Notes: generated from the sequence alone by a model not told the origin. 64,000 bases of DNA from Aurelia coerulea (GCA_039566865.1 CM076943.1:20990501-21054500), one strand, 5' to 3'. Shown: positions 1 to 12,400, counted from the first letter of the stretch. Numbers and translations: made by a program.

Positions 1-180
1 CAGACTACTACTATTATCATTATTTATTTATTTCAAGTTGGCTTGCCTAACGGAATAGCTACATGATAATTAAGGCCAACTAAAAGTAAAATGAAACTAT
101 CATTTACAGCGAAAAAATACCTAGGAAATCACAAATGAAAAGTAAATTACTCTAAAAATCCTAAATCTGTGATAATAAAC

Positions 181-775
181 AAGGGCAGATTTTGTAATAC
201 AATAGCACGAGTAGCTTTTGTTGACACCTCAATTCAAAGCGATTAGCGATCACAGACAAAAGAAGTTATCTCAACCAGTAATTCAAAACAAACAAAGCCG
301 CAAAAGTTCTCTGAAACCTAGGTAGCTAGCTCGCTCGCTGTGCATTCCAGAAATTATTTTTAAGGGCAAATATGAGCATAGATCGAAAGAAGAAGGATAT
401 ATCTACACATCTGCCGCGGGCATTTTATTTCTTTCGTCCAGAAGCTGAGCAGTAAATGTTTTGATAACACCCAAAAAATAAGAGAATTGAATCGCCTCCT
501 AAACGGTTTTTGAACCAAATAAATAAAATGCCCGCGGTAGATGTGTAGATGCATCCTTCTTCTTTCGATCTATGCTCATGTTTGCCCTTAAAAACAGTTT
601 CTGGAATGCACAACGAGCGAGCTAGCTACCTGGGTTTCAAAGAAACTTTTGCGGTTTTGTTTGTTTTGAATTGCTGGTTGAGAGAATTTCCTTTGTCTGC
701 AATCGCTAATTGCTTTGAATTGAGGTGGCAACAAAAGAAACTCATGCTATTGTATTACAAAATCTGCCCTTGTTT
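181..775. repeat. Fold-back element with ~170-250 bp arms
   Basis: The arm at about 181-431 (starting AAGGGCAGATTTTGTAATAC) recurs as its reverse complement at about 519-775, with a loop of about 90 bp. ORFs inside it are by-products of the palindrome. A separate partial arm lies at about 5320-5450, inside intron 4 of the TRAF-like gene. I did not identify a clear target-site duplication. Confidence 0.75.
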
Positions 776-1078
776 GTGATAATACACAATCTGCAGGTGC
801 ACGAATCATGCACGAATGAAGAATCTGCAGATGCAGGTGCATGAATACAACACAAGGTTCACAAAGCTTTGAAATGCAAGGTTTGAAACCACTTGTGCAC
901 AGATTTGCACGTTGCGTCTTGTGTAAAGAAAATCTCGGGTAAATCTTAAACAAGTGGCAAAATGGAATTTACATTCTGAAGGTATAAAACATACAACAAA
1001 TATATATTCTTTATGTTCGATCCGACAGTATCGTTTCACTACTTGGTACATCAAGGTGCTGATTCATTTGGCTACTAA

Positions 1079-1492
1079 GGCCCGTTTTATAAGTCGTGCC
1101 GCGCCGTGCCGAACCATAAAAATTTGAGTTCGACTGAGGTTCGACTTGGAGCGCCTCTGTTTTATAAGGAACGGCGCGGTTTTGCCGTGCCGTGCCGCGC
1201 CGAACCACAGTGACGCATGCGCATGTCGAGTATGGTTCGGTTGCACATCCACAACAAACAATGGCTTTTGTCGTTTTGCGCATGTGTGAAAATTTTGAGG
1301 CACGGCGCGACTGAAATTTGGCTTTATAAGTCGCACCAGGTCGACCCAGTCGAGAAGCCTTTGGCATATGGTTCGACTCAGTCGAACCAAGTGTCAATTT
1401 GGTTTTATAAGAGTCGCGCCGTGCCGAACCAGACAAAATTGTTCGAAATTCACTCGATTCGGCACGGCGCGGCACGACTTATAAAACGGGCC
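1079..1492. mobile_element. Harbinger-like MITE, 414 bp, TSD TAA
   Basis: The terminal inverted repeats are GGCCCGTTTTATAAGTCGTG and its complement at the right end. The element is flanked by a TAA triplet at 1076-1078 and 1493-1495. A 3-bp TWA duplication with GGCC-type ends is typical of PIF/Harbinger elements. There is no transposase, so it is non-autonomous. GC content is clearly higher than in the surroundings. Confidence 0.7.
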
Positions 1493-1512
1493 TAAGATAT
1501 CAACAGCAGGAT

Positions 1513-2036
1513 AGCATAGGTTCCAAATCTTTAAAAGGCTGGTGTAAAATTGAGTAACTTATTTCTTTGAACTGAATGACTTCAAAGAAACTTTAGCTAT
1601 TTCTCTATAATTCTACCGTTGGACTTTTCGGAAATCTCCAAAATTTTCAGAATTAGAGTGATTTTCTTCTTTCTCAAGAATTCAAGAAAAATTTTCAAAA
1701 AAAATTAAAACCATCGTAATTTCCAAACTGTTTGACGTAACATGACGTAATTTCGAAGAAAACCATAGTTTACGAATGTCTACAATATGGTATCAAGCAA
1801 AAGTCTGCCACTCATCTGGTTTATGATTTAGAAATTTGATGACGTCATATCCTCAAATGAGTTGAAATTGAAGATACGCTGTAATTTCGAAAAATATTCC
1901 AAATTTCTGGAAAGTCCAACGGTAGAATTATAGATAAGTATCTAAAGTTCCTTTCAAGTCATTCAAACAAAAGAAATAGGTCATTGAATTTTACACCCAC
2001 CTTTTTACGCCGAGAAAAAGATTTGGAACCTATGCT
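1513..2036. mobile_element. Mutator-like MITE, subfamily A (524 bp, 9-bp TSD)
   Basis: The ends are AGCATAGGTTCCAAATCTTT and its complement, with imperfect inverted homology running over about 130 bp. The 9-bp duplication CAGCAGGAT lies at 1504-1512 and 2037-2045. Long terminal repeats with a 9-bp duplication suggest a Mutator-like origin. A second copy of the subfamily is at 47954-48476. Confidence 0.75.
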
Positions 2037-2067
2037 CAGCAGGATGCTAATTAGAGTGGGGTTTTAA

Positions 2068-2305
2068 AGGCGCACTGTCGTGGCACTGATTGGATGAATA
2101 AGACAATATGAAAGAATGGAATTAAGGAGGCTTCAGTAATTTCACTGTACACTATTCACGAAGATGACAACGATCAGACTCCAACTATTTTTTGGAACCA
2201 AGTATGATCTCATAGCATAAAGGCTTTATAATGATCCAGAAGCCAAGTCTTTTGTTAGGGATTTCAACATCACAACCAGCCAATTACAGCCACGACAGTG
2301 TGCCT
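2068..2305. mobile_element. piggyBac-like MITE (TTAA TSD)
   Basis: The ends AGGCGCACTGTCGTG / CACGACAGTGTGCCT are bounded by TTAA at 2064-2067 and 2306-2309. The end is related to the ends seen at 6900-7019 and near 46858. No coding sequence is present. Confidence 0.6.
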
Positions 2306-2397
2306 TTAAAAGACCAGATGAATCTAAAAATGTTAGCAGGTTTGGCAGGCTGTGGAATCAAACGTATTTGGCCGATAATCAAAACTAAACTGTTCAT

Positions 2398-2740
2398 CTG
2401 TCAGTCAAAGGCTAATTTAGGTGTTAAAAATTCATTCGGTAAGATCAGTCATCTCTTAGACCCAGAAAATGCAGGAAAAGAGTTTGTATGGGAACGAGAA
2501 TTCGACGTAAGATTCTCGTCCATGACTTACTTGCCATTGATAAATTGAACATTGAATACAATTGCTTGTTTCAGAAACTGAATTCAAATCTCAATGGCAA
2601 GTAAATCATGGACCAGAATAAAACGTGGAATTCTCGTTCCAATGCAAAACCCTTTCCAGCATTTTCTTTATTTTTGGTCTACCAGTAGATTGATGTTACC
2701 AAACAAAGTTTTCAGACATAAGTTGGCCTTTGATTGATAG
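2398..2740. repeat. Fold-back repeat, copy 1
   Basis: The left arm beginning CTGTCAGTCAAAGGC pairs with the right arm ending GGCCTTTGATTGATAG. A diverged copy of the same unit lies at about 47253-47535. The two copies share the segment around CATGATTTACTTG / CAAGTAAATCATGGA. Confidence 0.65.
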
Positions 2741-2745
2741 ATTAA

Positions 2746-2877
2746 AGGGAGTACAAAGACCAGCAGCCTTTGCCATCGTTTGTTTTTGTTTTTGTGAATT
2801 TCGTACAGTCTTATTCTGGAAGCTGTGCAGATCAAATCCTTGATTTCACGCAAAGCATGCTGGTCTTTGTACTCCCT
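2746..2877. mobile_element. piggyBac-like MITE, 132 bp (TTAA TSD)
   Basis: The ends AGGGAGTACAAAGACCAGCA / TGCTGGTCTTTGTACTCCCT are flanked by TTAA at 2742-2745 and 2878-2881. The element sits just outside the 3' end of the TRAF-like gene. Confidence 0.65.
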
Positions 2878-2912
2878 TTAACCTGTAATTTTTGAATATC
2901 AGCCTCCTACGT

Positions 2913-2918
2913 TTTATT
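2913..2918 (-). promoter_or_regulatory. Poly(A) signal of the TRAF-like gene
   Basis: AATAAA on the minus strand, 73 nt past the TGA stop (2992-2994) of the TRAF-like gene. It is the nearest canonical signal. Confidence 0.5.
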
Positions 2919-2991
2919 CGACAGCTCACCAAGCGAATTAACTTCTCTTGAATGATCCAGTAAAGTGGGCCCAAAAGAGCTTTCACAGCAA

Positions 2992-5900
2992 TCAAATGTC
3001 AAGGTTTTGCTCGAAATTGTAGCTCTTCATCTTGATCATAATCATTGGCAAGTCGTTTGGAGAATACCTTTCTTGTTCAAATGTTTCATTTAAGATGACG
3101 AGCAAGGGAAACATCGTTGTTTCGGCATCATCGATTGGACGCTCATAACATTGTGGCAGACGATCATTTGGACCAAAATCAGAGAAATCAACCACTTTGC
3201 GGATGTGTTGGCGATCTTCATTTGTTGATTGGTCCACAAGTGTTAAAGAGAAGTCACACTTGAATGGCCACGGTAACAGGGAGTCAAATCTGCCAGGCAC
3301 AAGTCTTATAGAAAGAACAGAATCCTCCTCCCGCCTCAGTAGTGCCACTACGAAGCAATAACCGCGTGGGCCATTGGCATAAATCATACTCCTTAACTCG
3401 TTGAATTTGACGATTTGACTGAACGCAAGGATTTCCCAAATGAAGTACTGCTCATTTTGAGCTTGCTCGATGGGGCTTGATGTCGTTTCTTGCTGCCTGA
3501 TTAACACGGGTTCTCGAGGTATTTCTGCCTTTTTCTCACTCATTTGTTGCATCTGTAATTTCAAGCCCATCACTTCAACGGAGAGGCGTTCAATGTGGTC
3601 TCTTGCATTTTCTTTCATGTGTTTGTCAATATCTTCTCTTCTTCCCTGTAACACATTTTTAGACGACGATTAGATAAAAATTATTTACAAAATCATATCA
3701 CGACTAACCTACAATAAAATGCAAAAAATTTTCAAATGGCAGACCTTCCAAAGAAAAAGCGCATTGATATATGGTTAATGATGTAAATAAAAAGATACAC
3801 ATACCTTAAACTGGCATCCAATGAAGCCCAAGGAACACTCTAGGATTGTATAGGGGCAGGCATCTCTGAAATGTGCCTCCATCTAGGAATGAAATGGATA
3901 CTGAGTAAGAATAGATTGGAACGAAGCAAAAAATGATTTCGGCTTCTGGGCAGTGAAATTCTATTGGATTTCTTGCAAGTGCTGACTGAATATTAAAATG
4001 GTGACATTCTGCAAAAAATTCATTTTTATGTGAATTTCAAGAATTTTCCGGAAAATTCGTATCTTGCATGCAAACATAGTAAATTTATTTTGGTGCATAT
4101 AAAATTCATACTTGATAGGTATGAAAAGCTTTCTTACCAGAACAGGAAACTTCCGGGTGCGCCAAAATAAACTATGCACGTTTAGCAGGCCACAATAAAT
4201 CGTACATTGGACCGATTTTGAAGATTTATGACTTAATCGTTAGAAGAAAGCCTGAATTAGATGCTGGGATTTTTGCAATGTGAGATTTTTTTCTTTTTCA
4301 GTTTAGAGGTTAAAGCGAGTTTCCTAAAATTTCAGTTTTCGAAAACATTGAAAACGATAAAAAAACGTCGATCAAGTTTTCTAAAGAATCGACATGAATA
4401 GGCAAAGAGAGAATTTGTTCGTGGTGATTTGCGATTTAAAAATCGACCAGTTGTAATCTGCTGTACGAGAGTTCGTACTGAATCCCCAAATCCCCCTGAA
4501 AACGTTTTCTCTTTGTTCAGTCACGTTGGATCTTTTAAATTTGATCGACGTTTTTGTTATCGTTTTCAATGTTTCTGACTTTCTGACTGACATCGCCCCT
4601 TCTTAGATTACAAAGGACTTTGTAATCGAAAATTTAAAGGCGAAAACAATGCGACAAAAAACAACAGCAAAGATTAATTTACTCGTCCTTGCAGGACTTC
4701 CTCAGGGCTAATGTACAGTTAAACTGAAAACAGAAATAAAATTGGTTATTGATGCTAAAAAGTTCCTAACAATCTAATGTCAGGCTTTCTGCTAAAGATT
4801 AAGTCATAAATCTTCAAAATCGGTCCAGTGTACGACTTATTGTGGCCTGCCAAACGTGCATAGTCTATTTTGGCGCACCCGGTATAAAATTGATACTTGA
4901 TAGCTATGAAAAGCTTTCCTAACAGAACAGGAAATGTCCTGTCGGGTAATTTCATAAACCGTATAACGTTTCCAGGCAGAACCATCTTTTGTTGCTCTAT
5001 ATTCTTTAGTAAAGGCCTTAAAAAACCATCCCATTCATTCGAAAGAAGAAATGGCAGGAGAGGTGTCTGTAAGGTGATGATTGGTATAAGATTTCAATAA
5101 TTGTTTCCTACCTTAAATCTGGTATTGCTGCTTAGGCATCTATGAAAATAGCTTTCACCACGACAACTGCCTTACCTGCGATCTTGGGACGAAAAAGAGA
5201 CATCCATTGGTGCAAGGTACATTTTGGTATGGGCATGCAACTGCTTGATGCTCCTGTGGGGGAGTACAAAGGTTGACGAAATGTAAAAGACAGCAATAAA
5301 AAGTCTTCATCGAAGAACAAGGGCAGATTCTGTAATACAATAGCAACAGTTGCGTTTGATTGACATCTCAATTCAAAGCGATTAGTGACTGCAGACAAAG
5401 GAAATTCTCTCAACCGGTAATTCAAACTAAACAAGGCCGCAAAAGCTTCCCCGAAACTTTTAATTCTGTAGCTTCATTCTGTTTACGTATGTATGCATAT
5501 AAAATTTTGCCATATGAAATTAAAAATTGATGTAACATAAATTTAGGAAAGAAACACTTCTAATTACGGGTGCACAATATAATATAAGGGTTAAACGTTT
5601 AATCTAAAAAAAAAAACGGTCAGTGCGACCTTGTTTCCATAATGGTTTCTCCAGAGGTGTTATTGAAAGGAAACTTTTCGAAAAGGAAAGAAAAACGATA
5701 TTTGTCTAAATATTTGAGAGTAATGCTGCATTTTAAAGATTGTTGAAAGACAGTTCTGTCGCAGCTTTTAGAATTTTAATAATAATATATAAGGGCTGTT
5801 TTCTTGATATTGGAGGTCTTTAAAGAATTTTTCCTTGATTTTAGCTTGAAGCTGTTGACACTCTTAGTAGATTTTAGGTCAGAGTGTAGACTGTTCCAGA

Positions 5901-8900
5901 TTTTAGATCCAAGGTAGGAGAGCCCTTTTTATCCTGTGTTCCTGTACAAAAATACAAGGCTAAACTTGGCCTTGTACAGGCCAAGTTTTAGCGTTGTAGA
6001 GGGGATTATGACCTTGTTATGACCTTGTACTAACCTTGGAAGAAAATTACAAGGCTATCAGTAAGATTCCAAGATGCAAGCAGTCTAACACAAGGTTTCC
6101 ACAAGGCTTCTACAAGGCTAATTAGCATTTTTCGAGCCATTTACAAGGTTACAGCAAGGCTATTCCAGGCTATAACAAGGTTACAAGGCCATAACTACAA
6201 GGCTTGTACATGGCTATTACATGGCCTTGTATTTTTGTACAGGTTACTCTTTCAAGAGGTTGATTCAACTGGTGAGAACATTTCCGACACATAGATACTT
6301 TATGTGTACACTTGTTGGACATCCAGTGACATATCTTAGCTAGTCAAATGTATTATCAAATTGATTTACCCTCAATTCAAAGGCGCGGACCTTGTCCATG
6401 CACTGCTTACAGTCAATTATACGCCATTGACAGTCATTCTTCTCATGCACCTCTTTGTCTTTCTTCAAGCATTTTTCATTGCATCCTTCATTTGAACAAG
6501 ATGTTACCACGTACAAGCATTCAGCAATATGGCTCTATAAGGAAAAAGTAGTATCAAGTGAGAAAAAAGGCAAAGCCTTTGGGCGCATTATGTATCGAAG
6601 GCAGCGCCAGCGGCAAAGTTTGGGAATATCTTTGAATTTTTGAAACCTTGCTAAAAATTGATGGTCATTTTGCAATTAAAATTTGCTGCTACTACTGCAA
6701 GTCTTACAGCACAGTTGTTTTCTTGCAAAATCAATGAAATGATATCAAAGAGAGCAAATTATTTCCCAGAGTTTAACCTCAAGACAATCACATTTGCATT
6801 GAATTCTACTAAGACATAATACTCCTTTCATTGCTCAGATGTAGAAAGTATAAGATTTGCAGCAATTTTGTGAGTATGACACGTAATGTTTTCTCTTAAA
6901 GGCAGTCTGTCACGTACAGTATATGTGAGTATACACGTAATGTTTTCTCTTAAAGCCATTCAAATTTTCCATTCTTTATATTGTCATTATCACCCAATCG
7001 AATGCATGACAGACTGCCTTTGAAAGAAACTTGAGGCTAATTTCCAGTTTGTGCAATTTTCCAAACGGGTAGAATTTTACACAATCGATATTCACTCAGC
7101 CATAAAATTCTAGTCAATTTCATGGTTACATTTTCTCATGTAAACAAAAAGAATTCTGTAACTCAGAAAATTAGAAATTCGACCAAAGCCACCCACACCT
7201 AAGAATATAAGAATTACTGTACTTGATATTGAGAAAGCTCTGCCACCCATTCACAGCCATCATGCTCACACTTTACTTTAAGATTTTGAATTTTTCTTCG
7301 GCAGTTGTTATCAGGAAACATCTAAACACAAAATGTAATTAGATATGATTAACAAACCATGAAGGTGCAGGTTTCAAATTTAAGTCATTACACTTTGAAT
7401 ATTTGACTAAAAGTTTTAATACATGAGGTTTGATAGGGATCATACTGTATTTGCTGCTGACAACTCTAAAGATTATCCACTGTTTTCCTTTCTTCCAATC
7501 ATATACAATACAACAGGCCTTGTGCATACTAAGCACTGAGATTTTTTCCTTGAGAATATTCAATTTTCCTCAAAAATTCTTGTTTAAAATAATGCAAAGT
7601 TTTTGCATAGCACCAGAATTCTTTTTATAATGTGGGGAAATCTTAGGAACCTTTCAAAATTCATGCCATGACATACAGTACCGTAAGTGCACAAGGCCAG
7701 ACTGTACGACAGGATTTGGAAGAATTTGCCAAAAAGATTAATGTACAAAGATGCAATGAAAAGATGACAGATGTTTCAAGTCATTTGCAAGAATTCACAA
7801 AAATATAACATGGTTCCGTTCACTAAAAAGTGTCAAATTTTACAGGCCATGATAAAACATAGACTATGCCCAGCTGTATCTCTATCAAAGTCCCAAATCA
7901 TACTCAGAAATTCTGTTTTCGATTTTTGGATCACCGAATTCTCACACTTTAAATGCGATCCATTGAAAGTTCTTTGTATGAAAACAGCCTACTGTAAATC
8001 TAGCAAGATCTTAACTGGGGCCTTAACTGGCATAGGTTGAAATTTGAAAAAAGCTGCAGCATAAGCTTCTCGTGCAGTGGTACAAAATTTTTGAACTGTC
8101 TGCAGCAATATTTTTTAATATTTTAACTACAAATCCAAGAAAATTTTCTGATAAGTTTTCTTGATCTTTTTAGTCTTAGATCATAAGAATTCACAAAATG
8201 AAAATATTTTGAAATTGCCATCCTGAAGCTTTTTAATTTTCTAACTTCGCCGACACATTCCACATAAAAAAGCAAGCATTATATTAATACATACCGTGGC
8301 AAGAGAAATTTTCTCCCTGTCTATTGGGCAGCTTGCTTTATCTTTGAAAGTACTACGAGAAAAAAGTAGAACAATTGATAAAGCTTCATGACTATCAGAT
8401 CTCAGTGATGACTTCATCCTTGCTGAAAAACAGTTGCTCTCACTGTGTGCAAAAATTCTAGAGTATCTTTGAAAAAATGGGTCTGGCGGAGACCAGGGCC
8501 AGTTCCAAGACCTTAAGCCTAGTTTCCAGTGAATGGAAGTTTCCGAGCGGATGGAACTTTAGACAATTTAAGAGGTTGCTCGACCGTAACTTTCAATTCA
8601 ATTTCAGAGCTATATTTTCTCTCGTAAACAAAGAATTTCCACCAGCTCAGAAAATTCCATTGACTGGAAATCAGCCTCTAGGTGTGAAAGAAGGGTCTTG
8701 TTTGTCTGAAAAAAAACCTGTTAGCTACCCTACAAAAGAATCTGAATCATTAACGATATGTTTATGTTTACATACATTCCATGCTCAATGAAACCTTTTG
8801 TATAAAATCACAATAACTTCTGAATGTCCCGTTCGTAAAAAGTTAAGAAAATTGGATAATATCAAAGATCAAAACATGTCTATCCATGATGTCGTGTTCT

Positions 8901-9255
8901 AAAAGTACATTTCTCAAAACCGGACATCACGAAATCACGCGCGTAAATTTGCCAAACAGCGCTTCACGTACAAATATGAGGTCAAGGGGGGGGGGGGGGG
9001 GGCTCAATCAGAATGAGTTCCTTCTTACCGCAACAACGTGCCAAGACAGGAACGACAACATCGATGTCCACAAGGCACAATTTGATACGGATCCCTCAGC
9101 ACGTCCAAGCAAATTGAACACTTATATTCATCATCGACATCTTCAGCAAACTCTAAATCATATCCTCCTTCAGGTTCTTCTTCGTTAACTCCATCCATAA
9201 CATCTCTGGACAGGGAAGATATTCGATGCATCTTGTCAAGCTTTGAGTTTTTCAC
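2992..9255 (-). CDS. TRAF-like RING/zinc-finger/MATH signalling protein
   Basis: Predicted E3-type adaptor of TNF-receptor/Toll-like signalling in the cytoplasm. Seven exons (plus-strand coordinates): 9029-9255, 8295-8352, 7223-7321, 6370-6534, 5176-5253, 3805-3882, 2992-3645. All have GT-AG borders and compatible phases, giving about 452 residues, near the usual TRAF length. RING at about 46-87: C46, C49, C62, H64, C67, C70, C84, with aspartate D87 (CPID) as last ligand, as in TRAF6. TRAF-type zinc fingers follow over about 96-250, beginning with FPDN and ending with the GCQFK/HM region. A short coiled coil lies near 250-275. The C-terminal TRAF-C/MATH domain (about 301-450) contains FIWEI and LLPWPF; it lacks a recognisable GKGTHLS stretch and looks compact. 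The start is the first Met of the RING exon; translation from M9 is also possible. Which TRAF subtype it is cannot be decided. Introns carry several MITEs. Confidence 0.88.
4085..4937. mobile_element. Mariner-like MITE (4153-4882) with tandem-dimer remnant
   Basis: The core element has ends CCGGGTGCGCCAAAATA / TATTTTGGCGCACCCGG and sits in intron 5 of the TRAF-like gene. It is the same family as 30798-31392, with extra sequence at about 4580-4740. A 54-bp flank (TATAAAATT...AGAACAGGAAA) occurs both left (about 4099-4152) and right (about 4883-4937). The left flank is itself preceded by TTTATTTTGGTGCA, which resembles a truncated right end. Confidence 0.65.
5941..6243. mobile_element. MITE rich in CAAGGCT motifs
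   Basis: The ends CCTGTACAAAAATACAAGGC and GCCTTGTATTTTTGTACAGG are inverted repeats. The interior is built from many short ACAAGG / CCTTGT motifs. It lies in intron 4 of the TRAF-like gene. No target duplication was identified. Confidence 0.6.
6900..7019. mobile_element. piggyBac-like MITE, 120 bp
   Basis: The ends AGGCAGTCTGTCA / TGACAGACTGCCT have TTAA on the left (6896-6899) and a decayed TTGA on the right. A TATTGTCATTATCACCCAAT segment near the right end is shared with about 46826-46850 and, inverted, with 2085-2105. It lies in intron 3 of the TRAF-like gene. Confidence 0.55.
8988..9002 (+). repeat. Homopolymeric G run in TRAF-like intron 1
   Basis: About 15 consecutive G, 27 bp past the donor of the RING exon on the minus strand (a C run in the transcript). 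A second run of about 12 G lies at 14557-14568 in WBP4 intron 3. Lengths in homopolymers are prone to sequencing error. Confidence 0.7.
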
Positions 9256-9471
9256 GATTGAAGAATGAAAGACAAACCAGAGACGTGTTGTTGTTGTTGT
9301 CGTTGTTTAGCGGGTTCAAGTTCCAAGAATTTCGTTCCCAGTCCCTAGTTTCGTGTAAACTTAATGAAGTACTTGATAAAAATTTAGGCCTTTGATAAAT
9401 CCTGACAATTTTTGCAGTGAGCAGTGGAGCAGAGGCTCTAGGTGATCTAAACTTTACGAAGGAGCAAGGAT
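9256..9471. promoter_or_regulatory. Bidirectional promoter region, TRAF-like / WBP4-like
   Basis: Only about 216 bp separate the first codon of the TRAF-like gene (minus) from the first coding bases of the WBP4-like gene (plus), so both 5' UTRs and core promoters must fit or overlap here. A GTTGTTGTTGTTGTCGTTG tract lies at about 9289-9307. I see no TATA box. Confidence 0.5.
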
Positions 9472-12400
9472 ATGTAAGTATTATTTAAGTAAGGAAATCT
9501 CTTCTTGTATGATGCTAAACTAAAAAAGGAGAGAAGGTATCAATTTGTTTACATTACAGAACATAGTCATAATAACATACATACACTTACCTCACATAAG
9601 TATTGCACCACCTTACCCAAAATGGCGCCCAAAAGTGTCTTTTAGCCCAACCAACAAAATTTGCATAACAAAAGCATCAGCATTTAAGGGTTTCTCTACC
9701 GGGTGTTTTGGCCGGATAATAATTGTTAATTCGTTTGCTTTTCATTCATAAGTAAAATGAAACGTTATTTTGTTGGTTTCTTTGATAAATTAGCAAAAAC
9801 CTCCGGACAACACTGCACAAGATTTTGGGAGTGTAGCCGGAGGAGTAGGCCAAAACAAAATGAGAAACGGATAGATATCTGGGGCCAAAGATAACAATAT
9901 TTTAGCGTTTTCAAATTAGGATTCAACAAACTTTATCGCTATGATAAAAGTTTTCCGTGAGGAAGGCAAGAAGGATAAACACAAAGGGAAAACGGAAAGA
10001 AACCATTCCAAGGTAAGAATATCCTTGATATCACTTTTATCACGTTAACATTAATTTTGCTTCCTGGAAGACTTTAGACAGGTGGTTGACACTTAAATAT
10101 ATGGATTTTGATGTGCTTAACGAAATCGCTACGGTTTAATTTAGTTTGAAGATAATTTTGAAATTTAACAAGTGACTGAAGCATGTTTTTTTAACGTGAC
10201 TCCTTCTTAGAGAGATTCAAGTTCTGCTACATTGAATGACGGCCTTGTTATTTATTTGAAATTTCTTCTTCTATCACATTCAAAGTGGAAAAATTTTATC
10301 ATGAGGATAAGGTTTGCAGAATCCTAATTTGAAAACACTAAATTTTGTTTTCTTTGCCCTCAGATATCTACCCGTTTCTCATTTTGTTTTGGCCTACTCC
10401 TCCAGCTACGCTCCCAAAATCTTGTGCAGTGTTGTCCGGAGGTTTTTGCTAATTTATCAAAGAAACCAACAAAATAACGTTTCATTTTACTTATGAATGA
10501 AAAGCAAACGAATTAACAATTCTTTTCCCACCAAAACACCCGGTAGAGAAACCCTTCAATGCTGATACTTTTGTTATGCAAATTTTGTTGGTTGGGCTGA
10601 AAGACACTTTTGGGCGCCATTTTGTGTTAGGTGGTGCAATACTTATGTGAGGTAAGTGTACATGACAACATTTTACATCACAATGAAACAGTTGTGAGCT
10701 AAGGTAAGCCGGCTCACTGACACTACTGTTTCGATTCTACTAGCATTGATTTTGTTCATCCAATGCATTGGGCATGCTGGATTTCTTTCCTATCGCACGT
10801 GGTTTTCAACTTCAACTTGCACATTTTTGTCGATGACCCCTAAACTTAAACAATGAGAATGACAAATAGATTTGAATTGTAGCGATCTGTTACAGGCTTC
10901 TAGCCTTATGGCATGTTATGATGATAAGAATCCCATGAAAATGGAAAGTTAAAATAATACGTGTGCCAGACATTAGACCATGATATGGCGATAAAACAAT
11001 GAAAATTATAGAAACTAGTACTCAACCAAAAGCTATACAGAGTAAAATGGTTTTTGGTCATAGAACTATGTATCATTATGTTGCGATTTAGATTAGTTGA
11101 CTTATGTATATATCTGGAGAAAAATGGAAAAATTGAAGTGAGATTGACATTCGAACTCGGAATCTTCTGCTTTCATGGCATCAGGCGCTGTACCAGTTGA
11201 GCCATCTCACCACGCAAATACATGTATGCACAGATCATAGATATCCATACTGGTGTGGTGAAGTAATCTCTGTTGTCTGGCCTGCGTGACTAAGTGATGT
11301 CCAAACACAGGATGGCCCGTTGCCCTTGACTTGATGAGAAATTACAACACCTTAACACCCCAATTTTTACACACAAGAATTTAGTATCAAAATTATGGTT
11401 AAGAAAATGTAAGTATCAAAATATAGGTATGACAATGGAGAAGAAATGTCCGGTCAGAATGCTTTTGGTTGTACTTTAAGAGCTCTGTGCGCTGGACATG
11501 TCTGGTCAGAAGCCTTTTTTTCTATTGTCGATAAAAATTGTCTCCCTGCCTCAAACACAAAGTTATTTCTTTTTGGACGAATAGAATCAAAAATTTCCAG
11601 GCTATGCTGGTGATGCTGTTGTCACGTCAGGCTCAAAAAATCTTTATAACACTATTTTTTGGGTGTTATTTCAAGAATGAAACAAGGGAAAAACTTTTCA
11701 ACTGTCAGAGAAGCGAAGGGAGGATGAATCTTAGTGCCTATTTTAGGAAGATCTTTGGGAGCAGAGAAGCAATTCCAAAGGTGTTGTGGCGCAGTGGTGT
11801 AATCCTCTGACTTTGCAGCCAGAACAGTCAGGCGGAGTGGGTTCGATACCCGGTAGGACCCCACCACTTGGGCGTCATGACAAGGGGTCGCAGACTCGAT
11901 TAGGTCTGCTCTATTTCTGCGATCCCAGCGCTTGGCGCTGAAAAACGCAACTTCACCTTCACTTCACCAACTCATCTGGTTTTTGGTGCATACTTTTCTG
12001 CAGAAAGACCTAATAAATAAGGAATTCAGTTTTCAGTTTACAGTCTCATTGTATACAGTAAGTGATTGTTGGTGCACAAAACTCTTATGCTCTTATTGAC
12101 AATCTGTGGTTTTTCATTCAAATTTATGCTCTTGAACAATAACATTCAATGACAGTCTAGGCTGATGCATCTCACATCTTTATTGAAAAGTGTGTGGCAC
12201 TCTGACAGATCTGATCAATCATTTTAGGGCAGATTATTGGAAATCTAACCCAAGGAAACAGTGCGACTTTTGCAAATGCTGGATAGCATATGGAATTCAG
12301 TTTAGGTTTTCAGTTTACAGTCTCATTGTATAAACGATTGTTGGTGCACAAAACTCTTATGCTCTTATTGACAATCTGTGGTTTTTCATTCAAATTTATG

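Noticed and set aside
9945..10012. Exon-like stretch (..FREEGKKDKHKGK..) as a WBP4 exon
   Set aside because: It lies before the conserved exon 2 and cannot be joined in phase to a start codon; the family has nothing like it N-terminal to MADYW.
11782..11860. Functional tRNA gene
   Set aside because: A and B boxes are present, but there is no pairing acceptor stem, and the unit has a SINE tail and another copy at 57041-57202.
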